This document shows, one piece after another, positions 9,292 to 21,247 of a DNA stretch of 64,000 bases. Below the pieces are notes generated by a model. That model was given only the letters and a program-made list of their open reading frames with translations, made no database searches and had not been told where the DNA came from. The translations under genes were made by a program, and so were the position numbers. Position 1 is the stretch's first letter. Each line of letters opens with the position of its first letter. The stretch is from assembly GCA_037102815.1 (NCBI GenBank), contig BTPP01000008.1, positions 930,001-994,000 of the forward strand, in the 5' to 3' direction. The DNA is from Neurospora intermedia (Eukaryota; Ascomycota; Sordariomycetes; Sordariales; Sordariaceae).

Positions 9292-11719
9292 GGTCGTTGA
9301 TGCGGGGCAGGTCAGCTCAGGGCGCCTTGTGTGATAGGCCCGAGAGGATCGCTTGCGGGGTTATTTTGCGTCTTCAGGGCCGTGGACCTGGTTGAAACGG
9401 CCCGGATCTGGGTGGCACTGATCCAATGAGGTCATGAAAGAAGACCCGTTTCTGGGTTCGAAGATTCAAAGAACAACCTCTTCCTAGCAATCGATGTTAA
9501 TGTTCCTGGACAAATCGGCACGATTGGGGATGCGAGGATGCAGTGACGCACCGCCACTTGAAAGTCCCTGGCCAAAACATGAGGTTCTCACGAGCTCAGG
9601 CCTAGCTGAGCCGCAGAGCGAACCTAAAAAAAATCAAGGGGTCAAGGATCACTTACACGGGTGAGGCTGTTGACGTCGTAGAGAAAGTAGGTAGATTTTG
9701 CTGCCCAGTTTGCATGTGCTGATGCCACTCTGCAGGTTCAGGGTAGGACCGATGTCATAGCACGAGATAGGGTGTCCTGGGTGAGCAGCAGCTGATTATT
9801 GAAAAGCTTCCCAAAGCCTCGAATATTCCAACGTTCCAATTGGGTCTTTTCAAGGTCTGAACGGTCCCGTGGCTTGGCCGTTCTTTGACAAAGGAGTATT
9901 GGTGATGCGTCTGATTTTTGCAGTACTAGGCTCCCCGATGTGGCCTTCCGGTGACGCCTTCCCAAGTAGTGTAGGTCTTGTCGTTAGTCGTTCCTTTCTT
10001 CGGAGTACTGTAGCCCTAACTTTGAAATTTCGCGATAGTACCGTACGTACTCGGGGTCTCGAACACGAACTGGGGCGGCCGAGTGTTGCGACAAGGTACT
10101 AAGCGCTGGCTTTGGGCACCGAGATAGACTTCACCGCAACCGTCTGCCACGGTCCCAAATGGCTGGCGGACAAGTTGAAAGAACCGGGAAAATAAAGAAC
10201 GAGTTGCAAAGCCGTGCCAATACGCAGCCGGGATGCTCACCGCTTCGGAAGTCCAACCCTCTCGACCGGGTCCGTCCCGTATTTGCACACACGCTCCGTG
10301 TCCGGGCGAGTTCACAACAACAACAAAAAGGAGCGGAATGCCGGATGATCCAAGCACGGCGGGTTCGGTGACACTGACAGCGAGCGACGCGATGCCTTGA
10401 TATAGGTGTGGGGATTCTTTGGGTTTCGATGGCACCTACGTAGAGGCATGGCCCAAGGGGTACCTGGTCTCTGTCGCTCCTAGCGTGTGCTTCCCCGTGT
10501 GGACATGGCCTATACGGGCCGACAACAGTGGAGATGTGGGTGATGTGCGGTACGCCCTCCCACGTCTCCAGGTCTCTCCCCCAAACAAATCATCCCCCAG
10601 AAATTGGGGAAGTTCGGTCAAATTGTGGTCACCCCGCGAACAAAAACTCGGGGAAAAACGTGAGAGTGGTGAATGAGCACACGACGATGGAACTCGGGAG
10701 AGCTTTGCTGAAGAACCCGCTCTGGTGCTGTAGCAGATCAAGACAAGATGTGTCACAAACGTCACCTCTCAGAAGGGACCCGTGATGACTTCTTGCTCCG
10801 ACTAGCCAAGAAAGGAGGAGAGAGGGGCACGACTAATTCAGTTCCCACAAAGTCGCACACCGCGCGGGGCAAGGGTAGGACGACCAACCTGGTCGCCGTC
10901 GAAGATTTCACCCCGACGCGTGGAACGCCGGATGGGGACTGACTCCACCGAGACTTGTTACACCGGTACACCCGACGATGGTGACGGCGCCGTCGGGCAG
11001 TGATGCGGAGGTTGTATTGGTTTCTTTCTCCGATAGCTCGCTCTGACGGCGGCGGTCCAGGCCTTTGTTTTCGGCAGTTATCACCGTGTCGAACTCGGTG
11101 CACGAACTCGGTGTTGAACGCGATACATCACACATGACGGCGGTCGAAGCACATTTGGGTACCATGGGCGAGAGCCTAGAATTACTGCGAGGGCTTCTGG
11201 GAACTGTCTACGGCCCCCGCTTTCGACATGCAAACATCGACAAGGTAATATAGATAAAATAGGTTAAAATATGTTCTTGCAGAGACACATGTGTTACCTC
11301 GCGTACATCAACTGTCTGCAATTTCCCCAGCCATATTTCCTCGTGGTATATCGTCCTCCAAGCCTTACGCTTCCTTATTTCCTGTATCACCCAACACGTT
11401 TTGCTGAAACAGAACCTCCCATAGCTGAACATCTGCGCTTGCGGCCTGCGATATTATACCACGATCAGCACCCAATGATCTTTCATCAACTCTTCTTCCA
11501 AGTCTCTCCTCAGCTGCTGTTCTTGATAAAACAGCCACTTTGGTTTAGAGCCGCGAGGGCTTCCATCCCAACTAATATATAATCTGCGTGAGGACTGAGC
11601 GTTTCCGGGCGCTTAGTGTCCATGTCTTCACTTCGCGGGCTTATGCCATACAGACCATTTCTTTATTCAATCATGACAGCCAAGCTGTACGCCATCTCCG
11701 CAGAGTGTGACTTGTGGAA

Positions 11720-11722
<3 letters not shown>

Positions 11723-11754
<32 letters not shown>
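11723..11754. repeat. Poly-T homopolymer, 32 nt
   Basis: An uninterrupted T run in the gene-poor interval. On the minus strand it is poly-A and lies about 220 bp past the stop of the weak candidate at 11972-12335. Confidence 0.9.
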
Positions 11755-11971
11755 CCACTCAGCGATACTTCACCCGCCCATCGTTCTGAAAGACTTCCCA
11801 TCTTTCCTCCAATACACCTGTTAATCGCCGAGCATTACTTGATGCACTCGTCAAGTGTCATCGTCTTCGTGTTCGTCAAGTTGTGAGCGACCCCGTCGCC
11901 GACATCATCGATTCCACACGTATGGTATAATCTAGCGCCATTCCTCGTAGAGTACATTATCTCACCCGCGC

Positions 11972-12335
11972 CTAGTCAGTTGATGGGTGTTGTTGAGGTG
12001 GCTGAGGTTGCTGTTGCCCTTGCGAATGTAACTGGATGATGTACTTGATGAGGCGGTCCTGGGAGTTTTGTCAGTCAAGGTAACTCCATGGTTGGGTAAA
12101 TGAAGGTGAGGTTTGCTGCTTGCGCTCCGGCACTGTCGTTGTCGCTCTTGGTCCCAACGCCAACTCCCACTCCTACGCCTATCGCAATCCCCACGAGAGT
12201 TAGGCCTTTGCCGGCGAATATAACGATAAAAAGTTCCGTTTCATACCGCAGATCCTCTCGTTCCTCTTGTTTGCGGGGCCCCGTAGAACGTCCGGCCTGC
12301 GATGGTGGATAGCCCATCTGCGACCCCCCGTACAT
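11972..12335 (-). CDS. Weak candidate: small spliced protein, structure uncertain
   Basis: A minus-strand exon at 12058-11972 reads DRLIKYIIQLHSQGQQQ and then a Gln/Pro tail to a TAG stop. It is preceded by a textbook branch point and acceptor (TTGACTGACA...CCCAG). Upstream on the same strand, from ATG 12335, is a frame containing MGYPPSQAGRSTGPRKQEER and the hydrophobic, glycine-zipper-like segment LFIVIFAGKGLTLVGIAIG. GTAGGA after AIG could serve as donor and would join the two in frame. I do not recognise the product, and proline-rich frame fragments further upstream (12340-12420) suggest the start may be earlier. It may be a small membrane protein or chance. Confidence 0.25.
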
Positions 12336-15300
12336 TTCCAGCGAGTCCCTATATCAACCCGGTTGAAGAAATGCTAACGGGTAGAACAACGGTTGGTATT
12401 CAGGCGGCGCCGGTGACGGTGAAGGTGAGTGGTGAGTGGTGATGCCCGTAGGATACGGCTGTTACGCCGATGGGCGACTTCTCGGTATAAGTCGTTAAAG
12501 GTACTACTTCAGGTCACCATGTCCGGAACAACCTCCGCCGGGGAAGAGGGGGGGGGGTTGCGTCTTCCCCGAACTGTCGGTTACCTGCCGGTTTGCCCAC
12601 AACTTATAGATCATCCACCCCGATGCCGCTCCGGGTAAGTACAATGATTGTCGGACACGCTTCTGCGGAGGATCGATCCAGCACTTTTGTGTCTCCGAGA
12701 TTCACGGTCAACAGTACGTAGATGAGTTTGTCGCATCAGGATGGTGTTGGTCAGATGCATACTCCGTCGGCCAACTCAAAAAATCGACCCAGCAGCCTTC
12801 TTGGAGGATCTGGCACCGTTGCACATATAGTATATGAGGAGTTGAAGTGTAATCTTCCACCGTCTTGGTTCACTAAATACGACTGGGGTCGTAGTCAGCA
12901 CCAACCCGATTCTGGCAGACATGGGCCAATTCTAGGGCAATTTCTAGGCACCCGCATTCCGCCCACTGGTAGCGCTTACGATAGATAACTCAAAAGTTAG
13001 AGAATGTAAAGACTCAAGTCCACCGAGATATCGTTCTCGCCGTGTTTGAGTTGCTGATTGTTCACCGTAGGTGATGCCAGGCTGTGATGCCAACTTTATA
13101 TGGAATCACGCCAACCCGCGCTTGCGGAAGAATGAGGCTTTTCAATGAGGACGTTTGACATGGGGCAGGACCGACGGCCGGCGCCGGCGCTGGAAACACG
13201 TGGGCCCGATGAACAGTAGTCGAAGAGTTGGGCGGCCGGACTTGCTCTTGGAGTCAGTAGCATTTGCTGCATATATAGTAAAGTCGATTTTGAGAAAACG
13301 TGACAGAGCACTCAAGCATATCAAGAATCAAGGTGGTTGTGGGCAGGTTAACGCTCCGGATTCTTCTCGCGTTGGTTTCTCGGTAGTCTTTATGTCCACA
13401 CATGACATGGCGGGAGGGGCGCTTCCGCATCTTGGATCAACCGATAGACACCCGCGAACCAACCCGACAGTGCAAGGATCACATCCGTCGGAAGCCCGCG
13501 GCCGAGACGGTGTTGATGATGTCCCTTTGCTCCTCGAACCAACCCACCAATGTCATTGAACCGGCAGGCAACTCCATCACAACCAGAGAGGGTTGCGGCT
13601 GAGCATTGAGCAGGAGTTTGGCAGGCGACGAGAGGAAGTCGCAGCAGCTGTCGTGGAGGGCACTGCCAGAGCTCCTATTGGTGAGACTTGGAGGAGGAAA
13701 GCAAGGCTAGGCACAGCCATCATGATGGCAGTTTGCCTGAATACCGCCGACAGCAAATCAATTGTTCGCAACTCTTGAGAGCCGCTTCAACAGCGAAAGT
13801 CCTACGAGACTCTTCTGAAGTCCTACCCAGGCTTGACCACTTCAGGTTTAGGTCAGGCACAGCCAAGTGACGCCATATACTGCGTAGTGTACACTACACT
13901 ACACTTCGGACGTGGGACTGGGGAGAAATTGACCCACAACGAAGTTATCCTCAGATGCGGAGGGGATTGCGCCTTGACATTCAGCTTTGAGTTGCTCGTG
14001 ACTGTCAATCAAGTTTCTTCTCGAGTCAAAGGAGATGTCCTGAGAATCAGTCGACGTGGGACTTCCTGGCTGAGGGAATGGAAGGCTCATGAGCAAATAG
14101 GAGGGGGGCGGAATTTGTTGAACAACCTGAAGGGTGCACGAAAGGGAAAGTGGCGTCCCACGTGTTACCATATCATACCTAATCTTCCACTAGGCGTGCA
14201 GGCGTCGGGCTCATCAACGGCCTCAATTCGCCCCACTCCCAAGACACAGTTTTTCGACCACTACGAGTTAGCGACCGTGATTAAGTCGAACTGCTATTCT
14301 AGATTCTGCTTTCCAGTGAAAGTCTAAATGATGTTTGAAATAAGCGTCGGTGTTGGTAACCCAAAACTCAGCTGTAGCAGCTACCTCATCCTGACCTCCA
14401 TCTCAAGCTTTCCCCGTTGTCATCCGACATACGGTGGTACCAGAACATCAAAATGGTAGGTACATAAGTCTAGAGGGAGGGTGGCACTGTGAGAAGAGCA
14501 ACGAGTACGAGTTCAGTTCGTCCCATGTATTTCTTTCATCGCAACCCCTAACTGGTATTCCGACTATCTGAATTTTCGCGCGTTAACTCCACATGGATGC
14601 TGTTTCAACTGGAGCGTCCACAGTACGGACAATAACACAGCAGATTGGGGTTATTCCAGTGTCCCAATGGCGGAGAGTTACGGGAAGCTTCAGGACCGGG
14701 CAGCCCATTGATCTGCTTCAGCTGTCAAATCTTCTACACTACACGGACCTGAGCCTCTATCAAACATCAGCTCATCGTCATGGCACATCTGATCGTCCAT
14801 CTCCGGCCCCTTGGAGTTCATCTGCTCAAGGCGTTTGGTGTGTGAACCCGTTGACATTGGTTGGCATCAGTCCACTCCAGGCATCACTTAATACAAAATC
14901 AACATCAAGATTCCTTTGTGACTGGCGCCAGCTCGTGATCTCGATATTTGTTCTAGTATAGAGGTACATTAGCGGGCGCTCAGCCTTACACTCCCACCCA
15001 GATCCCTGAGTGGTTCATTGCTAGCGCCCAACTGCGGGTTTGTTTGGAGGAAGGATCCGACACCCCACACCTGGGCTGTCTGTCCACTCTTGTCGCTGCC
15101 CTGAGAGGTGCCCGACTGCCCTGCCACTGCCCGCCAGCCCACCGCCGCCGCTAGGTACGTCGTCCAGCATTGCAGGTGCCCGGGATCCCGGCCTGGACAT
15201 CCCGCTCCCACCTGCGCGGGCACCCACGACCGCAGTCGCTGCTCCAGGCACAGCAGGTCCTAGCCCAGTGTTTTGAAGTCCTTCGGTCTCACGGCGGCAG

Positions 15301-15923
15301 CCAACAGAGGAGTTCTTTGACTGGTTCTCATACCCTCCCTTGACACCAGGACTCATTCAATTGATCGTCACCTCCACCTCAATCGGGCTACCATTTCGAT
15401 TTGCATATTGTCGGTCGCTGCTTTGTGCCTGTTAGACTAGTTAGTTGCGAAGGACTTTGTCACTTGGCCAGCTGCACCGAGTTAGTTCAATGCCCTGTAC
15501 GTAGATTCGCTGGGTCATCCCTGGCTGGATATCTCTACACTACAAAAGTCACGAACACGGGAGGAGTGCGGATTAGTCGCCCAGACGGAAGGAATCGCGG
15601 GCAGGCTTAGACAACTTAACCGAAGACAACAACAACACCAACAACGAGCCAAGCGCAGTTGCAGCCCCCCCATCCACAAAGCCACTGCAACCTGACACCC
15701 GACCCTGCCTCTTGTGTCCTAATTTCTCACGCCCGCTCGCCGCCATCCTGCCTCTGTCTCTCTCGCAGCAGTCAGGTCTTGCTCCCTCCAGTCCCGCGTC
15801 CAGTCATTCAGTCGCCCATTCAGCTTTGCGGTCCTCGTTCCCGTCCCCGTCCGTACGGTCCCGTCCCATTCTTTGCACTTTGCTGCTTGCGCCTCTTCGA
15901 CCTACCTAGCTAAAGCCTGGCCG

Positions 15924-15946
15924 TCCATCCATCCATCCATCCATCC
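15924..15946. repeat. TCCA microsatellite in the Hsp70-like leader
   Basis: Five perfect TCCA units plus a partial one, about 110-130 bp upstream of the ATG at 16054, in C/T-rich leader DNA. Confidence 0.85.
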
Positions 15947-15962
15947 CACCCTTCGGTCGCCT

Positions 15963-15986
15963 GCTTGCTTGCTTGCTTGCTTGCTT
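15963..15986. repeat. GCTT microsatellite in the Hsp70-like leader
   Basis: Six perfect GCTT units ending in GCAG. The pyrimidine-rich repeat followed directly by CAG resembles a 3' splice site, so it could be the end of a 5'-UTR intron of the following gene. Confidence 0.85.
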
Positions 15987-16053
15987 GCAGTCTTTCTCCT
16001 TCCCTCGTGTCCTTTCTCCTTCCTAATCCTAATATCCCCGGCGGTCCTCCCTT

Positions 16054-18482
16054 ATGAGTTCTATGAACTCTCGCCTGAAAGGCTTTGGTTTTGGCAAACG
16101 CAAATCGACCGCCAGCATACAGCCGAATCCTGATCATCAGCAGCAGTCGCCCACCCCGCCCCCCGGAGTAGCCCCTCAATTAACGCAGCTCTTCCAGGCC
16201 CGCCCGGGTCCTGCGCCCTCCGTTGCGTCCAACTCGTCTCAGCAGAGTCTCCCTCAAATGAATCATCCAGGCGCCGGACCACGGCCGCCCAGCTACTCCG
16301 CAAACTATCCGCCAGGTCCTCCCGGTCCTGTTGGCCGGACCAGCCCTTTGACGAACCAAGGCCCGACCCGCACGCCGCCGTCGCAAATGGTCGGCGGTCC
16401 CCCACCCATCAACACTGGGGCTCCCCCTGTCTCCGGCTATCCTCCGCCCGTCATGGGAGGTGGTCCTCCTCCTCTACAGGGAGGCCCGCCGGGATATGCT
16501 GGTGCTCAAGGATACCCTCCGCCGCCCCAGCCCACCGGCCCCGTTGCTCCCTATCGCAACGCCGCTGCCGAGGTGGAGGGCAACAGCCGTAGCAAGGCTC
16601 AGCTCATTGTTGGTATCGACTTTGTAAGTCTTAATAGACCCAGACTAGTCTCCTCATGCCGTTTGCTAACCTGGTAATCATAGGGTACCACCTTCTCTGG
16701 TGTCGCTTTTGCTTTCGCAACCAATAATGAGGCCAAGGAGGACATCATCACAGAGTGGCCCGGCGCAGGCTCTTACACAAAGCAAAAGGTTCGCTACCTC
16801 CCATTGTTGGCGTACCATTCGCATGAACCTTAAAACTAATATACTCTCGTGCAGATCCCCACCGTCCTCTACTATGACCAGTACCAGAAGGTTGTTGGAT
16901 GGGGCCCCGACATTGCGGATGCCCTAGCACCAACTGGTTACCCAAAACCTGGCGTGCAAAAAGTGGAGTGGTTCAAGCTCCAGCTCATGCTGTCGGGCAA
17001 CACCTATATCGATCCCATTAACCTGCCGCCTCTTCCACCTGGAAAGTCAGAGATCGATGTTGCGGCCGATTATCTGTTTAAGCTCCGCCAGGCCATGCGC
17101 GCCGCGCTCCTGAAGACTCTGGGTGAAGTCTTCAACCGTGAAGAGAGGAACATCCGCTACTATCTTACGGTCCCTGCTATCTGGAACGATGCTGGAAAGG
17201 CTGCGACGCGAGCTGCTGCCATTCAGGCTGGCTTCCTCCGCGATGAGAACGACAACCGTCTTACGCTAGTCAGTGAGCCCGAAGCCGCAGCTCTCTTTTG
17301 CTCCAAGACGGGCCTTCTGAACCTCAAGGTACACGATGCGGTTCTCATTGTCGATTGTGGCGGTGGAACGGTGGATTTGATCGCGTATGAAGTCGAGGAC
17401 GAGAACCCGTTCACCGTGGCAGAATGCACCGCTGGCTCTGGTGACTCGTGCGGTTCGACTGCTCTTAACCGCAACTTCAGTAACATTCTGCGGACAAAGA
17501 TCAGGAAGATGAAGCTACCTGATGGATCCAAAACTGCCGGTCGCGTCTACGCCAAGTGCATCATGGACTTTGAAAACCGAATCAAGGCCGACTTCCGGAA
17601 TAACGGTCAGAAGTGGGCTGTCGACGTCGGTATCGAAGCTGAATTCCCTGAAGCAGGCATCGAAGAAGGTTATATGACGTTCACAAACGAGGAGATTCTA
17701 CAATGCTTCGAGCCGGTAGTAAACCGTATCTTGGAGCTTGTCAGAAACCAGATCATTGCCATTCAAGCACAAAATCGCACACTGCAGAACATCCTTGTCG
17801 TTGGTGGTTTCGGTGCGTCGGAATACCTCTTTCAGCAGATCAAGCTTCACGTTCCCCCGCAATTTCAGTCCAAGGTTGTCCGCCCCATGGACTCGGTCGC
17901 TGCTATCGTCAAGGGTGCCGTCACGGCTGGTATCACTGAAAGAGTCATCACTCATCGTGTCGCTCGTCGCCACTACCTCATGGCCACCCTCCAACCTTTC
18001 AAGGAGGGTTACCATCCTGAGGCGTACCGTGTTCCCTCACTCGATGGCAAGGATCGCTGCAAGTTCACGCGACAGATATTTGTCCAAAAGGGACAGAAGG
18101 TCAAGATCGGCGAGCCGGTCAAGGTTTCCTTCTTCCGTCAAGTGGCACCCGGTGCTACTCTCATGTACGAAGACATCCTGTATGCCTGCGACGATGATGT
18201 CTGCCCGGAGTATACCAAAGATCCAAGTGAGTCATCCTTTCTACTGTTTGATCATGAATCCAAGCTGACAATGTCTAAACAGGGATTAAGGAAGTGGTAA
18301 CGCTCACGTCGGATCTGTCGCGCAAGAACCTTGAGAAGGATTTTGAACGGATGGATACACCACAGGGTACCTTCTACCGTGTCTATTTCGATATCTATCT
18401 CACTTTGGACGGTTCCGAATTTAGCGCTGAGCTGGTGTGCCAAGGAGAGGTCATGGGCCGCTGCCGCGCGAGGTTCAGGTAA
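16054..18482 (+). CDS. Divergent Hsp70-like ATPase (HSPA12-like)
   Basis: Four exons, 16054-16623, 16684-16788, 16855-18226 and 18283-18482, give 748 aa. The actin-like ATPase signatures of Hsp70 are present: phosphate-1 GIDF-GTTFSGVAFA (split by intron 1 between F and G), phosphate-2 VDCGGGTVDLIAYEV, and the adenosine motif ILVVGGFGASEYLFQQIK. The C-terminal part is short and lacks a canonical substrate-binding domain or an EEVD tail, so this belongs to the divergent fungal Hsp70-like group similar to HSPA12 and is probably not a bulk chaperone. Residues 1-185 are an added Pro/Gly/Gln-rich disordered extension, GGPP repeats included, with a basic start (FGFGKRK). A second Met three codons downstream is an alternative start. 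Substrates are unknown. Confidence 0.9.
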
Positions 18483-19679
18483 AAGGGGGAGTTATATCAA
18501 TGTAGATGGGGTGACAGTTCTTTTATCTTCTTTCTTTCTTTTTCTCTTAACTTCTCATGTCGGATCTTGAATGATACCTTTTAACGTAGCATGACAGCGG
18601 ATTGTCTCGAAGCAGCAGGCGAGTTGACCACCATTCTAACTAAGGATGAGGTGTTGCTAAGAAAAGGATAGGGATCGATTGGATGCCTCAGGGAAACACG
18701 AGTGAGTAGGGGGGCAATCGATAGGAACCAAAACAGATAATATCTGATTCATCCTTTAGAAAATGTATATGTATGTTTTCTTTTTTCTCAGCCATTAGGC
18801 AGAGTTTCAGTTGTCTTCTGGGGCCGATCCACGGTCAAGGTCTCAGCACGTGAAAATGCCCTAATAGTGGAACCGAACAACGTCAAACCCCCACCCAACG
18901 GTCCCTGTGCCTGTCCCAGCCAGCTTGGTAAATCCGGGGTTCGCGAGTGGCATTCTGTGAGAATAGGAAAACTGGACGAGGTCCGTGCAACCCAGGTCCT
19001 GTAAAAGGTGTGACAAGGGTACTTCTTGACATCAATGGCACATGGCACACGGGATGGTACCGATTCAGACGAAGGAAGGTCCAACTTTAACCATCCGTGC
19101 GTCAGTGTGTGTTTATTACCCTGGCAATGACTTCCTTTTCAAGTTTCCCATTCGGCGTCTGTGGTAAAGGAGGATGGCCACCGCATCAAACAATGGCGAA
19201 TCATCCGTCGTCACTTCCTGGCAGCTCCCTCAGCCCAGGAATCTCTTGCCATGATATCATCAGTTCTTCAGAGCAGATGGCGGTATCAAGCTTCAGTCAA
19301 TATGAACTCAAGTTGGAAACATGGCGCGGACGTACATCACCTTGTTTTTTTTCCTTTTCAGTCACCCATTTTCAACCTGCACGAGTTTCATAATCACTTC
19401 AAATCGTACACCTCACCGCAATTCTCTATACCTCCAAAATAGCCCTATACTCTTCATGCCTCGTCTGTCGTTTTGATGCTTCCCTTCTTTCGTCTGGTGT
19501 GATTTTTTCCCTTGGTCTTCTTCCGCAAGGGAAATTTTGGGTATTCCTTTTGCCATATCGTCAAAGGCGCCTTACTAGCAAATACTCACAGAGACAGAGA
19601 GCATCATCATCCTGCCCGCTTTACCTTTGCTTGCCACACCATCTTCTCTTGGTGACCGCTCGAGAAGACGGACACCACC
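18483..19679. other. Intergenic between Hsp70-like and thaumatin-like genes
   Basis: Holds the 3' UTR of the upstream gene and the promoter of the next. The last 250 bp become pyrimidine-rich (CTTCCCTTCTTTCGTC, TTTACCTTTGCTTGCC). Nothing else was recognised. Confidence 0.5.
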
Positions 19680-21247
19680 ATGGTCACCGAAAAGTCACCT
19701 ATCATCATAGCGCCTGGTCAGAAGGGAATCCGAAAACCAACACCAGATATCGAAGGTCACTCGCCCGCCACCTACAAACAACCTCGCGGGAGCAGTCTCG
19801 GATGCTTTATGAGAGGTGCTCTGGGCTTTCTACTTATCCTCCATGAACATACCACCGGCGTGGCAGCCCAGAGCTTCGACCCAACTCGTCTACCTACAAC
19901 GTTGGTCTCAAAGGCTCCCGTTCTGAGTTCCACTTGGAAATCTCCTCCTGCTGTTACTCCTACTTCGAAGCCGCCTCCCGCTGTCGGCCCAACATCGATC
20001 GCTTCCTCTGTCCCTATACCCCGTAGCTCTAGTATAACGGGCACTTCGAATCCGACCTCGACCCCACCAAACCCGACCCCTATACCTCTCGTCATCACCA
20101 ACAGCTGCCCTGATACGATATGGCCCGGAATTGGTACGCAGAACGGCATCGGACCTGAAGTTGGCGGCTTCGAGCTTGCCCCTGGCGAGACGAAGCCACT
20201 GTTTGTCAGTCCTGACTGGCAAGGCAGAGTATGGGGACGAACCAACTGCTCGTTCAACAACGACGGAACGGGGCCGAGCAACCTAAATGGTGTGAATGGA
20301 AATGGAGCAGCTTGCTTGACTGGAGACTGCTTTGGCAGGCTTAACTGCGAGTTTACGGTAAGTTTTTTTTTTTCTTTTGCCCACTACGCTTACCCATGTC
20401 AGTCACTCAGTATTTACTCACACAATTTGCAATACACCAGGGCCAAGTCCCAGTAACCCTCGCCGAATTCAATTTGCTCGGCGGGATAAACTCCGACCAG
20501 ACATTCTACGATATCTCCCTTGTAGACGGCTACAACCTGCCCCTCGGCATCATCTACATCCCCGCCGCCAACACAACCTGGATCCCCCCGAATCTGACCA
20601 ACTGCGTCTGCATCGCCTCAGCCGGCTTTCTCGACCCGCCCTCTAGATCAGGGCTCTATTACACTAACAAGACCTTTCCCATTCCCTGGGAATCGGACCA
20701 AACCAACCCCTCGGTCGGCGGCTGGTGTCCCTGGGACCTGCAAAAATACCCGCCCTCAAAGCCGGGCGACGGCATTTACCCGTACCCGGATGACTCGATC
20801 CAGCGCCCCGTCTTCGACCCGTGCCTGTCAGCCTGCGCGGCGACGGGGAATCCCAAGGACTGCTGCACGGGCAAGTACGACGATCCGAGCGTTTGTACCC
20901 CGAGTCTGTACAGCGAGAACGCGAAGACGGTGTGTCCGGATGCATACAGCTATGCTTTTGATGACCAGACTAGCACGTTCATTATTCCCAATGGAGGTGG
21001 GTGGGAAGTGGTATTTTGTCCCAGGGGCAGAAGCACGAATATTCTGAGGATCTTTGGGGAGGAGTTGCGAACGATAGCCAGTGGTGGGGGGCTGACAAGA
21101 GAGATTTTGGAGAGGGTCCGGAATCGGACATATATCGAAAGTGCAAACTCGAAGGGCTTGAGTGGCGCGGGGATGGTACAGCGGCCTGGCGTTGGGGTTT
21201 TCGGTGTCGTGGCTTTGATGTGGATGTGGATGGTGTTCTGGTGCTGA
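19680..21247 (+). CDS. Thaumatin-like secreted or GPI-anchored protein
   Basis: Two exons, 19680-20357 and 20441-21247 (GTAAGT donor, 83-nt intron), give 494 aa. The thaumatin/osmotin (PR-5) fold begins near residue 137: LVITNSCPDTIWPGIG, GGFELAPGETKPLFV, WQGRVWGRTNCSFN, GDCFGRLNCEF, then a long Cys-rich C-terminal half (GWCPWDL, DPCLSACAATGNPKDCCTG, CPDAYSYAFDDQTSTF). The last motif, CPDAYSYAFDD, is the thaumatin hallmark. Family members are extracellular and some bind or cleave beta-1,3-glucan. The hydrophobic secretion segment GALGFLLILHEHTTGVAA starts at residue 45. An inner Met at residue 44 (19809) would make it a normal signal peptide and may be the real start. A Ser/Thr/Pro linker precedes the domain. 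The C-terminus is a Trp/Met-rich hydrophobic tail after SANSKGLSGAG, suggesting a GPI anchor. Confidence 0.88.

Larger units (their letters stand above)
9292..16053. other. Long gene-poor interval
   Basis: A 6.8-kb stretch, unusually long against the roughly 2-3 kb per gene of the rest of the window. No family is recognised in any frame. It contains a 32-T run (11723-11754), a weak small minus-strand candidate (11972-12335), a 14-bp perfect palindrome GTAGTGTACACTAC at 13884-13897, and, close to the Hsp70-like gene, a C/T-rich leader with TCCA and GCTT microsatellites. Base composition looks ordinary, not RIP-like AT-rich. It may hold long upstream regulatory DNA, non-coding RNAs or fast-evolving small genes. 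Confidence 0.5.

Noticed and set aside
9455-9475. GGTTCGAAGATT, shared with 36091
   Set aside because: A short chance repeat; no tRNA or longer repeat around either copy.
10748-11253. Short plus-strand frames (MCHKRHLSEGTRDD..., ...MTAVEAHLGTMGESLELL...)
   Set aside because: Some stretches look protein-like but frames change without splice consensus between them; could not be assembled into one gene.
13833-14327. A 164-codon plus-strand frame, the longest in the gene-poor interval
   Set aside because: No recognisable domain, no supportive splice or start signals, and composition like random frames.
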